Assembly: GCF_901709675.1 (NCBI RefSeq)
Contig: NC_051095.1
Coordinates: 20,455,456 to 20,519,455, forward strand
Source: Syngnathus acus
Taxonomy: Eukaryota > Chordata > Actinopteri > Syngnathiformes > Syngnathidae
DNA: 64,000 bases
Direction: 5' to 3'
The position numbers and the translations under genes are program-made. Within the stretch, counting starts at the first letter, position 1. Every line of letters begins with the position of its first letter. The notes below the pieces were generated by a model. The model did no database searches, was not told where the DNA came from, and worked only from the letters and a program-made list of their open reading frames with translations. Positions 51,717 to 63,357 of the stretch are shown in pieces.

Positions 51717-51951
51717 TTGGCGGCCATCTTGGCGGTCAACTTTTCAGTGCCGGTCAACGACTCACACACGCTTTCTTGTTATATCTGCTGTGCTGTTGGA
51801 TGTAGCAATAGACGAGGCGATAAACCAAATCTTAGCTTCTATAGATTTCCGGCGAACATGAAAAAACGTGATAAATGGATCGCGGATATTCGTCGTGAAC
51901 GATGGAAACCTACGATTTACACAAGGATATGCAATGAGGACTTCATATCAG
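51717..51951 (+). pseudogene. THAP zinc-finger exon (first coding exon of a transposase-type gene)
   Basis: The frame reads CCAVGCSNRRGDKPNLSFYR, then FPANMKKRDKWIADIRRERW, KPTIYTRICNEDFISG. This matches the THAP layout: C-x4-C (51786 and 51801), FYRFP, a tryptophan, W-KP, then IC-x2. The fourth zinc ligand, usually His in C-x2-H-F, is Asp here (ICNEDF), so the finger is probably dead. A good donor, GTATGTAAA, follows at 51952. No ATG precedes the first Cys in frame; the start may be lost or lie in an upstream exon. The later THAP motif (AVPTIF-like) would be in a deleted exon. Confidence 0.8.
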
Positions 51952-52315
51952 GTATGTAAACAAACTATTCACCCCTGATTTGTTTCACAAAATGTGAAAT
52001 AATACAATATGGGATGATACAAATATGATTGTTGAAAATGCTGGGTGCATTTTTAGAAAGGCAGCAAGAGCAGCAAGGCAGGGAATGGGATGATTTCTTC
52101 AGTTCACCCCCCCGTTTTTATTTTGTGTTTATTTTTTCATGATGCTTGAAAACGTTATCAATGTAAATATTGAATTATATTTATTGGTTAAGTTTTCAAG
52201 CCAATCAGATGTGGCATCATGCAAAAATAAACAAATAATAAAAATGGTAGCAACTTGAACAGACAGGTACAGTATCTGAATGATTTCACTCTATTCAGTT
52301 TTTTAATATGTCAAG

Positions 52316-52534
52316 TTATGAAATGCCATTACAAAACAAATCGACGAGGTAATTATAAATATCTGGATATGAGCGTTCAGGCAGGTCGGCTGTTGCAAAA
52401 TGCTCGGGCGATTTTAGCATGCTTCTCGGTAAAAGGTACGGATCCGTTGTGCCAACAAGGTTCAACTTCTCTCTGTGACGTTTCTTGGAGTCTTCATCCA
52501 AATGCCTAACTTCGTTGGATAGCAAATCAGCCAT
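52316..52534 (-). pseudogene. N-terminus of the second transposon protein
   Basis: Starts at ATG 52534 and reads MADLLSNEVRHLDEDSKKRH, REKLNLVGTTDPYLLPRSML, KSPEHFATADLPERSYPDIY, NYLVD, then runs to a stop. The DPYLLP and YPDIYNYLV motifs resemble the start of large fish proteins that go on to a SWIM zinc finger and a YqaJ-type nuclease domain; that is recollection, not a search. The frame is intact for about 65 residues and then leaves the family pattern, probably at a deletion or splice point. Confidence 0.55.
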
Positions 52535-53682
52535 AATTCGGAAGAAATCGGTGAAAACGTAGCGCAGAAATCAGACAATCCATACAAACACGTAGGAACG
52601 AGCTGACTAGTTGACCGCCAAGATGGCGGCATAACACAAAATCACGTGATAAAACCACGTGACTGCAAAGCCTCTATAACTTTAAATGTGATCTTCAATA
52701 GCCAAATTTTGGAAATCGTAACAGTTTTTGTCCATGGGCAAACATTACGAGTGGGTTGGCCACCCTAAATAGTGGGAGCACCTCCGACAGAACAGGCACA
52801 CTGTTATTTCCTCATCCAATGAGTCCTTATCAAGGCTCATAATGAGGAGATTGAATTAGAAGGGCCTCACGGTCAGAATACTAATCGCAACTCTGTGTGT
52901 CCACTTTGTTAGGATTGCAAAGCACAAACAGTCGTAAACCAGCCTAAAAAAGCAAATCTGAACGCTAAATATTATTATGCTGCCTCTAAAAATACCTGGA
53001 TAATATTTGGATGGAAATCAATGAATATTACATTAGGGATTTCCCGTTTTAGTTGCATTCTCATTTTACAACAATTACAGTTTAAAAGACCAATTTGAAA
53101 GACTATCAAAGATGAATTACCAGAATTTCCAAAATATCCGCAACATTCTGGTTTTGTACAGGATTTGGGCTAAATTCAGGTCTAAGTCCTCTGCCCAATA
53201 CTATCATTTTGATTAGTTGATCTAAATTCTACATATCACAACTGTATTTTTATCTCTTACACACAATTATACTCATTTTCTGGTTTAACAATCATGCTAC
53301 ATTTGTAGGAAATTGATCAAGAAGTCTGTACTTTTTATTCATATGGTGACAGGAAGCATCTAACATTCCGCCCTCCCTGAAAAATGTCATAAATTTTGTG
53401 TATGACAAAGTGTATGACAAAGACACATATGGATGATCTTACTTTTGAAAAGCAACCACTTTGTTTCAGAGACTAAAGCAGAAGTGAAGCAAATAATTAC
53501 AGACTACAGTTATTCAATTCAAGTCACAATGTGTATTTCCAATTTAATTTCAACACTCAATTATTTGCAACAAATGATTTACAAACCATATAAATACTTT
53601 GCAAAATATATAAATATGCTCTATTAGGTTGATGCCACAAAAGAAATTGTGTTTATAAGCAATGATCTGATTAGATTAGGGA

Positions 53683-53808
53683 GGTAGGTAGGTAGGTAGG
53701 TAGGTAGGTAGGTAGGTAGGTAGGTAGGTAGGTAGGTAGGTAGGTAGGTAGGTAGGTAGGTAGGTAGGTAGGTAGGTAGGTAGGTAGGTAGGTAGGTAGG
53801 TAGGTAGG
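53683..53808. repeat. TAGG tetranucleotide microsatellite
   Basis: About 31 uninterrupted GGTA/TAGG units, the longest perfect tetranucleotide array in the window. Purity suggests high mutability. Confidence 0.97.
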
Positions 53809-54434
53809 AGGAAATTCAGTTTTCCAGCAGCATTCATACCGCAGAGTGGGTATATAAAAGACTTAATCTTAAAGAATGAACTTATCAGAAGATTGCTTAT
53901 AAACAGAATTTGATCATTTTTAATTCACCCACGTGTTTATGGCAAAGTCACAAGTGCAGCATGAGCCTTCGTCTGTAATTTAAGATAAGCCATTAGGAGG
54001 GTATTTTCTTTAATATTGTGCTCATTGTGTGTTTTGTCCATAGGAGCTTCTTACTTGGTCCTTACTCTTTGTGGCATGTGAATGTGGGTCAAATTATGAG
54101 CTCTCCCAATGGCACTTTGTGTCTACCCCAAAGCTATCAAAATGGTGGAGCAGTAATTACACACTAAAATAGAACTAGCTGTGAAAAACAATGACTCCAA
54201 AAGTTATGATGTTCGTACTATGTGTTGTTTGCCACAAATACAAGACCTCAAGTCCCGTCAGTTAAAAACGCAAATACATTTTTTTTACATCAACAAATAT
54301 ATGTCTGTCTGGACAAATGATTTAAACAGGTCCTTATCCTTTGTTCATCAGAGTGTTCCACATCATTAGTTGGGATCATTTTAAAGGTAACTCACTAAGC
54401 CACTGTGCAGTCTCACGATGAGTTATGGTGAATT

Positions 54435-54610
54435 ATTCATTCATTGTCTAAACGTCTTATCCTGTTCACGGCTGCAGAGAGCTGGAGGCTGTCCCAGGTG
54501 ACTCTGGGTGAAAGGCAGACTACACTGTGGACTGATCACCAGTAAGTCGCAGGGCACATATAGACAGACAGCCAATAATGCCGCCCATTCAGACCATCAC
54601 TCGACCAGCA
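54435..54610 (-). mobile_element. old SINE/LINE 3' fragment, inverted
   Basis: ATTCATTGTCTAAACGTCTT, GAGAGCTGGAGGCTGTCCCA and CACTGTGGACTGATCACCAG follow the inverted order of the family at 28328-28530. Confidence 0.5.
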
Positions 54611-55069
54611 GTCAGGCAAAGGTACTAATTTGCTGTTATGGTGAATAAGATGATTTTTTTTCTCTATTTATTTGAAAGAACATTGGAATACAATAAAATC
54701 CAATTGTGCTGGTATTTTAGCAAACTATAAATACATGATTACTGGAGTCACTTGATTTATTTTAATTACAGTCAATAACCTGCATTGTTCTTTCCTTAAC
54801 TGTTACTTACTGATCATAATCATTCTGAGAATGCATTATGTTTATGTCACAACAGTTGAAGAGTAAATGTTCCAAATAGAAAAATGAAGCAGTTTAAATG
54901 GTAACACACCAAAAGCTACAGGTCTACAGATCTACTTTGCCTATCGCTGTGCTTTGACGCTATTGTGCAACTAACAGTGTGTGAACTCCTTCAGGGAGAC
55001 ACGCTTGTTCTCAGAACATGAGACACAAAACATGATGGTCTTTCCTGCTGAGGTGTAAATGATGACGAT

Positions 55070-55119
55070 GACGACATTGCACACTGCTAATTAAGACGAC
55101 ATTGCACACTGCTAATTGA
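55070..55119 (+). repeat. 25-bp tandem duplication
   Basis: Two head-to-tail units starting GACGACATTGCACACTGCTA, at 55070-55094 and 55095-55119, differing by one base. Confidence 0.9.
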
Positions 55120-58100
55120 AGTCAATTTTGGCCAATACTGTGCCAAATACTTCTATTTTGAATCACTCGTTGTTAGGCCACTATTATTACTTGTTGTTTT
55201 AGTTATGCTGCACTATTGTAATTTTTTTGTGGTTTAATTTAGCTAAATGGTTGAATGAATGAAATTACGAACAAAGGAACGAAAAAAAAAAAAAAACGAA
55301 CGAACAATAAAATAAATATTGCAACACCTTTTTCAAATTCTGACATTTCCCCTTCTATTTAGTCTTATGCACCACTCTAGTAGTTTTGTGGAACTGTTGT
55401 TTTTTTTTGGGGGGGGGGGGGTAATCCTGCTAAGTGTATGACATGCCTACTGTTTGTTGTTTTACAATATTAAACGTAGATGAATGGAGTTGATTTATGA
55501 GGTCTGTTTTTGAGACAGGAAAAATGTTGCATTGTTATTGTGGTTGAAGCTTTGCCTAGTATTTTCCAAATGGTGCAGTAACAACTGTATTTGTCATGTG
55601 GCCAGAATGGAATTAAGATGACCTAAAGGCAGACAATAGCAGGCCATAATGGAGAACAGGCATAGGCAGAGACATTTTGGGGACAGGAAATCTGTGTGTG
55701 CAGGTGCTATGCGAGCGCCGATAGTACAGCGCTTTTCATTGGTCAAGAGAAATAGTGCCGTCTTCTCAGTAATTCTGATTGGGTGGGCCAGGCAATTAAT
55801 TCATGAAAATGAAATGCAATATTGGAAAATAATATACATGGATCCTGTCCTGTATTCATACAACAAAGTGTTTCTTGAAAACAATACAGGGACTCTTTCA
55901 GATATAAAACGGTCAAAATTAACATACTACATCCAAATAAATGCCTTCAAAATTATAAATGATGTGACATTTCTGTTGGCATCACGAGTTCACGGTTCAT
56001 CCATATCAGCACTTTTTTTCATTGCAATTATGCTCGCATCCCGGCATTAACATTCAGTTCAAATTTGCCTTGTGCCAGTAAAGAGGCCCTCAGAGATGGC
56101 AACATGCTGAGAAAGGCTCTAATTATGTGTCCATACACTTCCTTTATCCTTGAGATCTGATTCCTGTATTAATCAGGCAGGTGAGTTGTGCTCTATGTGG
56201 ACAAAAGTCCTCTAAAGTGAACAATCAGTTGTTTTTCTGGCGGTAGCATTGTGGCAGATTTGGAGTTTGAAGTGTAAGAAAGTGCGAGGAAGCCTTACTT
56301 TAACCCCATTGAACACGTGTGGGATGAACCTGGGCATAGCTTGTGAGCCTCTCACTCAAATTTAGCGACGATTTTGACTTCATGAATGGACTCCAATCCC
56401 CCAAATTTGGAAGAAAAACATTTGTAAAGAATGGATGCTTGGTAGCATAAAGTTGGAATTGTCAGCCATAATTTCTGCAAATATCATGTGTGCATATAGT
56501 CTTTTTGTCCACAGGGGTGTATTCATAAAACGATGTGGTTTTCAGATTTTCGTCCCAGATGGACTCCAGGTGATGCGAGGCCATATGTATGAGACCAATT
56601 TTTTTTCCTTCCTAAAAGAACTTTCTTGTGGTCTTGTCCTGGGATCCTTGGCAGTTACGGGATGAGGCACAGCTTCCTTTCACAGCCTCTGAGTCGCTGT
56701 AGATGTTAGTGTGAAGTAGCATCAAGTGGAGCTGTTTTGGCAAATGGAGAGTGATCACGAAGCGGGGGTGCAGATTTCAATGTGATGAATGATTTGAAGC
56801 TTGCACGTGTGACTGTGCTGATTGAGAGCTCGGGAGTGTCGAAAGGCAGATTGAATGTAGGAATGCGAGACTGAACACTGAATACATGCATTCTAAATGA
56901 ACTCCGTGTTGAAGTAGTATAGCTTTATCGCTTCACTTTTAGGGCTGTAGACAGTAAAATATGTTTTTTGACTCTCACTAATAAATGTGCAAAAGATGAG
57001 GCAAATAATTCAATCAAGCAATAATAATAACAGTAATCAGGGTGTTTTCATGCAGATACTGTGCACGTTTAGGCTGTGAAATGCCCAGCTGGGAATTCAT
57101 AGCGAGTTGACATGACATCAATTCTCTAATTACCTACTTCTTTTGCACAGACCATCCCAATCAGCATCAATTAACATCCTCTGCCACCTCCCCCCGATTC
57201 CCGTGCTAAAATTAGCCAGATACTTAATGTCAGCAGCAGGTTACATAAAATGGAAGTCCTCTCGCAATCATACAAAGCTTTCGGATCCCATTGCAAGACA
57301 ATGAAACAAGGAGTGAGATGAGGGGAGGGGAGCACGAACAACAAAGTTATACTGACTTCTTTCCACAGAAATCAAGTAATTGGGAAACAATTGTAAAACA
57401 ATTTCTCATCTCAGTCTTTCCTTTTAATACTGAACGAGGTAAAAGGCATTACTCAAGGCTAGGCTCAGTAAGAAGCAGCTCAACTTACAATCATCACATC
57501 AAAATAATGAACACTGAACAATGTCTATATTTATTCTAAATTGAACCAGTTTGTGAATTATAATCCTATGCAGTCGTAAATGCTGACCTGTACTAATGTA
57601 CACATGATGGAACTTTTATGCTGAACTCCATTGGTTCCATCATGCTGGTCAACTGATTTACTGCGCGGTGCAATTTTATTTTTCACTTATAAAATTTGAC
57701 TTAACTGGTCAGAAAAATGGTTTACTCATAAGTAATCTGTCTATATGCCCATCTGTCTATTAAAGCAGTTTATAGTCTGACAGAGCAACTAGCAAAATAT
57801 AGCGGTAATGTTATAGACGTTTTGTGACAATTTTGTGTGGTGAGATTTTCCGAGCTTAAAAAATGTGCCTCGGCTCAATAAAGGTTGGGGAATAATTGAT
57901 CCAAAGACTTTCACTGTAATTGATGAAAACATGAATCAACATTTAATAGAGTTGACCATTCCGGCTGCTTTTATACTCACCTCTTGGTGATGAAAAGCTT
58001 CACATAGGGTGGTTGTAAGTCTTGCTCAGTGTAGGCTCTAGGCACTGTGTGACATATGGCCACTGGAGTACTGTAAGTGGCTCCGTTTTGAGTCATGGAT

Positions 58101-59651
58101 GGAAAAACACAAAAGTGGACTGAAATGGGCCATGTACCCAAACAGAAGAGGGTTTTGGTGAAATGTCAAAATGAATATCTAATGAAAGACATATTTGTTG
58201 CCTCTGGAGATGTCTTCATTTTAGTTTGAACTGTATAATGTCGCATGCTAAAGCGCTAGTTGCACAAAGGCTGTTGATGCCTTTTTTAAATGACTTGTGC
58301 TTTTGATAACTGATATTTTTGTGTTTGAAATTGCCCCATTGAAAATGTCTCTGGACAATTAAATACGGTTTGCTGCTATGGGGCATATTATCTCGTTTGC
58401 GCTTGAGTCAATTTCTTACACATCCTTCTTGCGGACTTTCAAGTTGTGGCACCAAAGAGGCAGTAGACGTGATTACCGGCATGTGTAAGACTCATCTACA
58501 GGCTACTTTGATGGAGCGTGTAATTTTGCTTTCACTTTTTAATAAATCCAATACGATTATTTTAATCAGAATACAGTGCTCATAATGGTGCTCATTGATA
58601 GTTGACAAGGCTGCCAAGAAACACACTGCGCACATTTGTATTTCCCTGACTTCCATCATTTTCGCATCATTAATGTGGGAGCTGCAGCTCTGGTAAATAT
58701 CTTCTTTAACCCCGGACACTTCTAATGTGTCAAGAGCGTAAACAGCTAAGCGAGTGTCTGTAATCAATTAGAGGTACATTACAGGCGATTATATGCCTGC
58801 ATTGTTTGTGTTTATATGCGTGCATTGTGCATACCACATTAGCAGGTAATGTCAGTCATTGTGGTAATGTAGTGCTCTGTCAACCTGATCAGTCCATGAA
58901 TTACTGCCGCCATCAATAAAGGGCAATAGCAACATTCATAAATTGTATTTTTTCCCCCAGTAAAATAAAAATAAATAACTTCAACTTGAACAGATCATGG
59001 GGAGATGCATTCAGTTTATTGGACAGCAACAATATGCTTCCATCATTCAGTCTTCAGCCTTGACTGGCAAAAAGTTAATTGCATCAATGGAAACATGAAA
59101 CCGGGGCACTTTTGTAATGACCGATTCAAATTAACTGTTTAAAACTGGCTCGTGCTTCCAATTGAACTGATGTGATTTGTGTTTCATTCAGGTGAGTGGT
59201 TGCAAAATGCGGATACTAAACTTGACGCTTCAGGTGACAAAACCACCATGGCTGTTGTGACAGCAGCATCAGGTAAAACAAAGAATAGCTATCATCATCC
59301 TCTTTGTGCTGTTTTTTTTTTTTTGCCCCATGATCAAACACATTACTGCCTATGGCCGGGCTGTTTTGATGAACATCCTTATCATCTGAACCTTTAATGC
59401 TTTGTAACGCTTACCATCCCATCTCAGGAGAGCGTTTTGTCTCGCACAGCAGACAAGCATCAAATAGTTCTGATGTGTTTTACTCACGTTTGTTGATTCA
59501 TACTCCGAATGCTTTGATGCAACAATTAGGTGTGAAATCTTGTAAGTCTTCTGTTGGTGTTAAAGGCACTTACTTTCATTTAAATGTCTGTTCTTAATAG
59601 GCAAAAGTGAGAGACAGTTTACACATTTACCAATGAAGTCCACCAGTCTTA

Positions 59652-59979
59652 CAGGGGTGTCAAACTCTTTTTTTTCGCGGGCCCCATTGTAGTCATAGCT
59701 TCTTTCGGAGGGCCATTATGACTGTCAACCCAAATAAATGTATGAGCACCTCATATTATATACAGTAAAAGCTGCAAAACAAACTGACAAATAACTCGTT
59801 TTCAAATCAGACCAGTAAAAACTGGTCAAATATTTAAAAAAAAAAGATATTATTAAAAGTGAAGACAATTTGCAATTCTAGTAATGACACGAATTTGATG
59901 CACAATTTGTCTTCGCCGGCCACATAAAATGATGTGGCGGGCCGTATCTGGCCCCCGGGCCTTGAGTTTGAAACATGTG
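59652..59979 (+). mobile_element. hAT-type MITE (CAGGGGTGTCAAACTC family)
   Basis: Starts CAGGGGTGTCAAACTC and ends GAGTTTGAAACATGTG (inverted CACATGTTTCAAACTC), with GCGGGCC-rich subterminal motifs at both ends (TTTCGCGGGCCCCATT and GGCGGGCCGTATCTGGCCCC). This is a common fish hAT MITE type. An 8-bp duplication is not recognisable. The region 9601-9890 is a worn relative. Confidence 0.8.
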
Positions 59980-61904
59980 ATATACAATGTAAAACAAGGC
60001 AAACAAATTACAGTGGTACTTCAACCTATCATTGCTTATATGTTGTTGTTTTTTTGTGGTGGGGGGGCTGGAAGGGATTAATGACATCCCCATTCATTTC
60101 AACAGGTAACATTAATTAATGATACACAAGTTTGAGTTTCAAGCATAGTCATGATTTATACTCATAAGTCAAGGCAGAACTGTATTGGTATAAAGCAGTG
60201 CCACTCTATATCCATGCAAACTACCACTTTTAACTTCCAACGTTTCAGTCCACTTCCATTGGGGCAACCCCATTCCGCAGCTGGAGGTGTATTGAAAAAA
60301 ATAAGCTTTGTGGCTAAATCACCTGTGTGCAGTATGTAAACACCAGCTAGTGTTAGATTTTCAATTGACTTAACTGGTGAAATAAAGCTTCATAAATACA
60401 CTGTTTTAAAGAGACTTGTACTATGCTTTGAATTTCATTTCCTGCTCTTCTCTGGCAAGGACATTTCAATGGAGCACCATGCAGAAACGGTGATTCATGA
60501 CTGTGATCTGTCCATACTGTCATGTCACACGGTGCACAAGCAATAGTGCGCTTGTGATTGACACACTTTAACCCACACGTTAACACCCGAGCGGGGTTCA
60601 TTATTCAGACCGCTCATTTGTGCACATTTCCATATTCTCTTTCCAAGAATAAAGCCGTTGTCTGTGCCAGCCCCGTTTTCCATCAGGAGCTGCTGTCAGC
60701 CACTGTGTGATGGACTGGTGGCAGAGCGAGGGCAACATGTAGACACCCTGAGCTTGTTGTTCAGCCCTGAGCTGCTCCGCTCCAGCAGTGGGGGGTTAAG
60801 TACCTTGCTCCAGGGCCTTCCATGGCACTATGTGTATGCATGTCATTTTACCCTGCTGAGATTTTCCAGCTATAGAACACACCGCCAAAACAGCAGCACT
60901 GTTGCCAAGTTATTGTGGCCCCGGCCCCCGCTGTAACACATGGCTGACCTGAGATGTGCTGATTTAGAATATGATGCGCCTTCCACTAAGCTCTTGACTA
61001 ACCGATAAAAAGACAGTGAAATGTCAAATATCAAAAACTACAGCCAAGCCACTATTTTTTGAGCTTGCCCAATTTTGGATGTCATTGTTAACCGTTTCCT
61101 TATGTCTTTTGCTATATTCGTGTGCAAACAGAGAGCCGAAACTAAAAGATATTGATTTGGAGCAAGTGAGAGCCTATATTAAAGCCCTTGAACCTGATGT
61201 TGAATGTTTGAAGTTTGCCCCAAAAATATTTTCTATTTAGGGACTGGGAAATATTCCTTAACACATTTTACGGGCATTCAGATCACATACAAATCCAGCT
61301 GAGTGATATTCTTTAATTTTTTTTGTTTTTATTTCATTTCTTAGCGTTTGCTGAGCATGCATACACTTAAATCACTGCCTAGATTTGGTCTTGCCACGCT
61401 AAACTGCTTTTTGGGTTTTTTCTTGTCCAACAACAACCAAGACCGGTTGTTGTCTAGTAATACTGTCCTAGCTGGAGCCTATACAAGTTTTGATCACACT
61501 AAATTATTCGTTCTACAGTCTACAAAAAACACGGAGAAATCATGTCAGACAATGTGCTATTGCATCACGTGTAATACATTATCTATTAATTAATGTAAGC
61601 AAAATTTCAGAGGAAAAAAAACAGTAAATTTAAATTGCTTGTTTGTTGATATGATCAGATTTTTTGTTTCCTCAAACACTCTAGGATTTATGACCATGAA
61701 CACAAAAGGCACAACGTTTAGTAGCTTCGCACAACAAATTAGTCCACGACAAATGATCCAATTCAATAGCTGTATCAAAAATTCTATTTTTTGCCTTTTG
61801 TAAAAAATAATCATTTACTATGTATGGTGAGTAAAATAATAATAATAATAATGATAATAATAATCGTAATGTTATAAAAAATAATTATAATATTTAATAT
61901 AACA

Positions 61905-61958
61905 TTATATATATATATACACATATATATACATATATATATATACATATATATATAC

Positions 61959-62051
<93 letters not shown>

Positions 62052-62052
62052 C

Positions 62053-62085
<33 letters not shown>

Positions 62086-62126
62086 CATACATACATATAT
62101 ATATACATACATACATATATACATAC

Positions 62127-62181
<55 letters not shown>
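61905..62181. repeat. long AT/ATAC-rich microsatellite
   Basis: Nearly 280 bp of (AT)n with ATAC interruptions. Open frames of Tyr/Ile/Met across it are artefacts. A SINE starts exactly at its right edge. Confidence 0.97.
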
Positions 62182-62182
<1 letters not shown>

Positions 62183-62183
<1 letters not shown>

Positions 62184-62695
62184 CGCCTCGGTGGAGCACT
62201 GGGTAGCACGTCTGCCTCACAGTTAGGAGGGTGCGGGTTCGATTCCACCTCCGGCCCTCCCCGTGTGGAGTTTGCATGTTCTCCCCGGGCCCGCGTGGGT
62301 GAGTGCGAGTGCGAATGGTCGTTTGTCTCTGTGTGCCCTGCGATTGTCTGGCAACCGGTTCAGGGTGTCCCCCGCCTACTGCCCGATGACGGCTGGGATA
62401 GGCTCCAGCACTCCCGGGTGAGTGCGAGTGCGAATGGTCGTTTGTCTCTGTGTGCCCTGCGATTGTCTGGCAACCGGTTCAGGGTGTCCCCCGCCTACTG
62501 CCCGATGACGGCTGGGATAGGCTCCAGCACTCCCGGGTGAGTGCGAGTGCGAATGGTCGTTTGTCTCTGTGTGCCCTGCGATTGTCTGGCAACCGGTTCA
62601 GGGTGTCCCCCGCCTACTGCCCGATGACGGCTGGGATAGGCTCCAGCACTCCCGCGACCCCCGTGGGGACAAAGCGGTTCAGAAAATGGATGGAT
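62183..62695 (+). mobile_element. tRNA-derived SINE with amplified body
   Basis: The head has box A-like TGGAGCACTGGGTAGCACG and box B GGGTTCGATTCC (62235-62246). It is followed by GTGTGGAGTTTGCATGTTCT, a body repeated three times, and the 3' end GCGGTTCAGAAAATGGATGG running into AT repeats. It is little diverged, so recently inserted. Relatives in this window are the worn fragments near 28.3, 31.1, 31.8, 36.95, 37.1 and 54.4 kb. The pol III boxes look intact, but it is a retroposon. Confidence 0.9.
62297..62653 (+). repeat. three 119-bp tandem copies inside the SINE
   Basis: Units at 62297-62415, 62416-62534 and 62535-62653 each begin GGGTGAGTGCGAGTGCGAAT and end GGCTCCAGCACTCCC(G). By eye they are identical or nearly so. 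The frame-shifted translations repeat because 119 is not a multiple of three. Confidence 0.95.
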
Positions 62696-63325
62696 ATATA
62701 TATATTTATTTATTTATTTATTCTTTGATACACTTGATACATGTGTTGTCCGATGAGAGTATAGCGTAATATTCTCACACTGCAAATATTCACGTGCTGA
62801 TAAATCTGAAATCTTTGCATTATAGTTGCAATTACTTCTTGAGCATAATGAATTATTTCCAACCCCGCTGTACAACTCGCTGGACGCTCAAGGCTGCAGC
62901 ATGCATATACTCAGACCACAAATGATGCCCATTCATCCTTCCATTGCAACTTGACTGTTTCGGTCCGCCTGCATGAATGTACACCCAGACGCGCTTCCAA
63001 CTCTGTCAACAGTGTGATGCCACAGCAAGCACACACTGTGGAACTTCTTGCTACCTGTTAACAATCCGTGCGCGTGATTGTGTTATTAGTATGTGGCTGT
63101 GCTGGCCATAATGTCAGCATATCCAACATTCCATTATTGCACAATAAGACTCCAAAAGCCGGTGTTGCACGCGTGTTGGAACGCATGCAATTGTATCAGT
63201 GACACAAAGGAAGAGACTAAGCTAAGCGGAGCCCACTTTTGGCTTCATCTCCATCATTCGTAAAATTGCAAGTCTTACATTGAGGCGCTTTCGTGTTCAA
63301 ATTTAAATCCAAAGGCATACAGACA

Positions 63326-63341
63326 GGGGGGGGGGGGGGGG
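63326..63341. repeat. 16-base poly-G run next to the exon 1 donor
   Basis: G16 on the plus strand (C16 in the aff2 transcript), 16 bases inside intron 1 from the splice donor. Confidence 0.95.
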
Positions 63342-63357
63342 AGACGATATAACTCAC

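Larger units (their letters stand above)
51674..52677. mobile_element. two-gene THAP-type DNA transposon, internally deleted (about 1.0 kb)
   Basis: The ends are 15-bp perfect inverted repeats ATAGAGGCTTTGCAG (51674 onward and 52677 inward). A second, subterminal inverted pair lies at 51720-51741 and 52609-52630 (core CATCTTGGCGGTCAACT). Just inside the left end is a THAP zinc-finger exon reading rightward. Just inside the right end is the start of a different protein reading leftward. The middle is AT-rich and non-coding. The parent is thus a transposon with two convergent genes, of which only the 5' ends remain. THAP domains occur in P- and Kolobok-type transposases; I cannot tell which this is, and no target-site duplication is visible. 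Confidence 0.8.
21781..63357 (-). other. aff2 intron 1 (41,577 bp)
   Basis: Bounded by GTGAGTT at the right and CCCTTTAG at the left. It is AT-rich and carries most of the mobile elements and microsatellites listed separately. I scanned the open frames for known domains and found only transposon fragments. About 22.0-28.3, 32.3-36.9, 37.9-40.6, 41.5-44.0, 46.4-51.6, 52.7-54.4 and 55.1-59.6 kb hold nothing I can annotate beyond short simple repeats. First introns of this size in developmental genes often hold enhancers, but none can be pointed to from one sequence. Confidence 0.85.

Noticed and set aside
61811-62277. Long minus-strand open frames rich in Tyr, Ile and Met
   Set aside because: They are translations of an AT/ATAC microsatellite and have no protein-like composition.
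62265-62769. Plus-strand open frames with repeated [14 protein letters not shown]-type segments
   Set aside because: They are readings of the three 119-bp SINE repeats; repetition reflects the DNA repeat, not a protein repeat.
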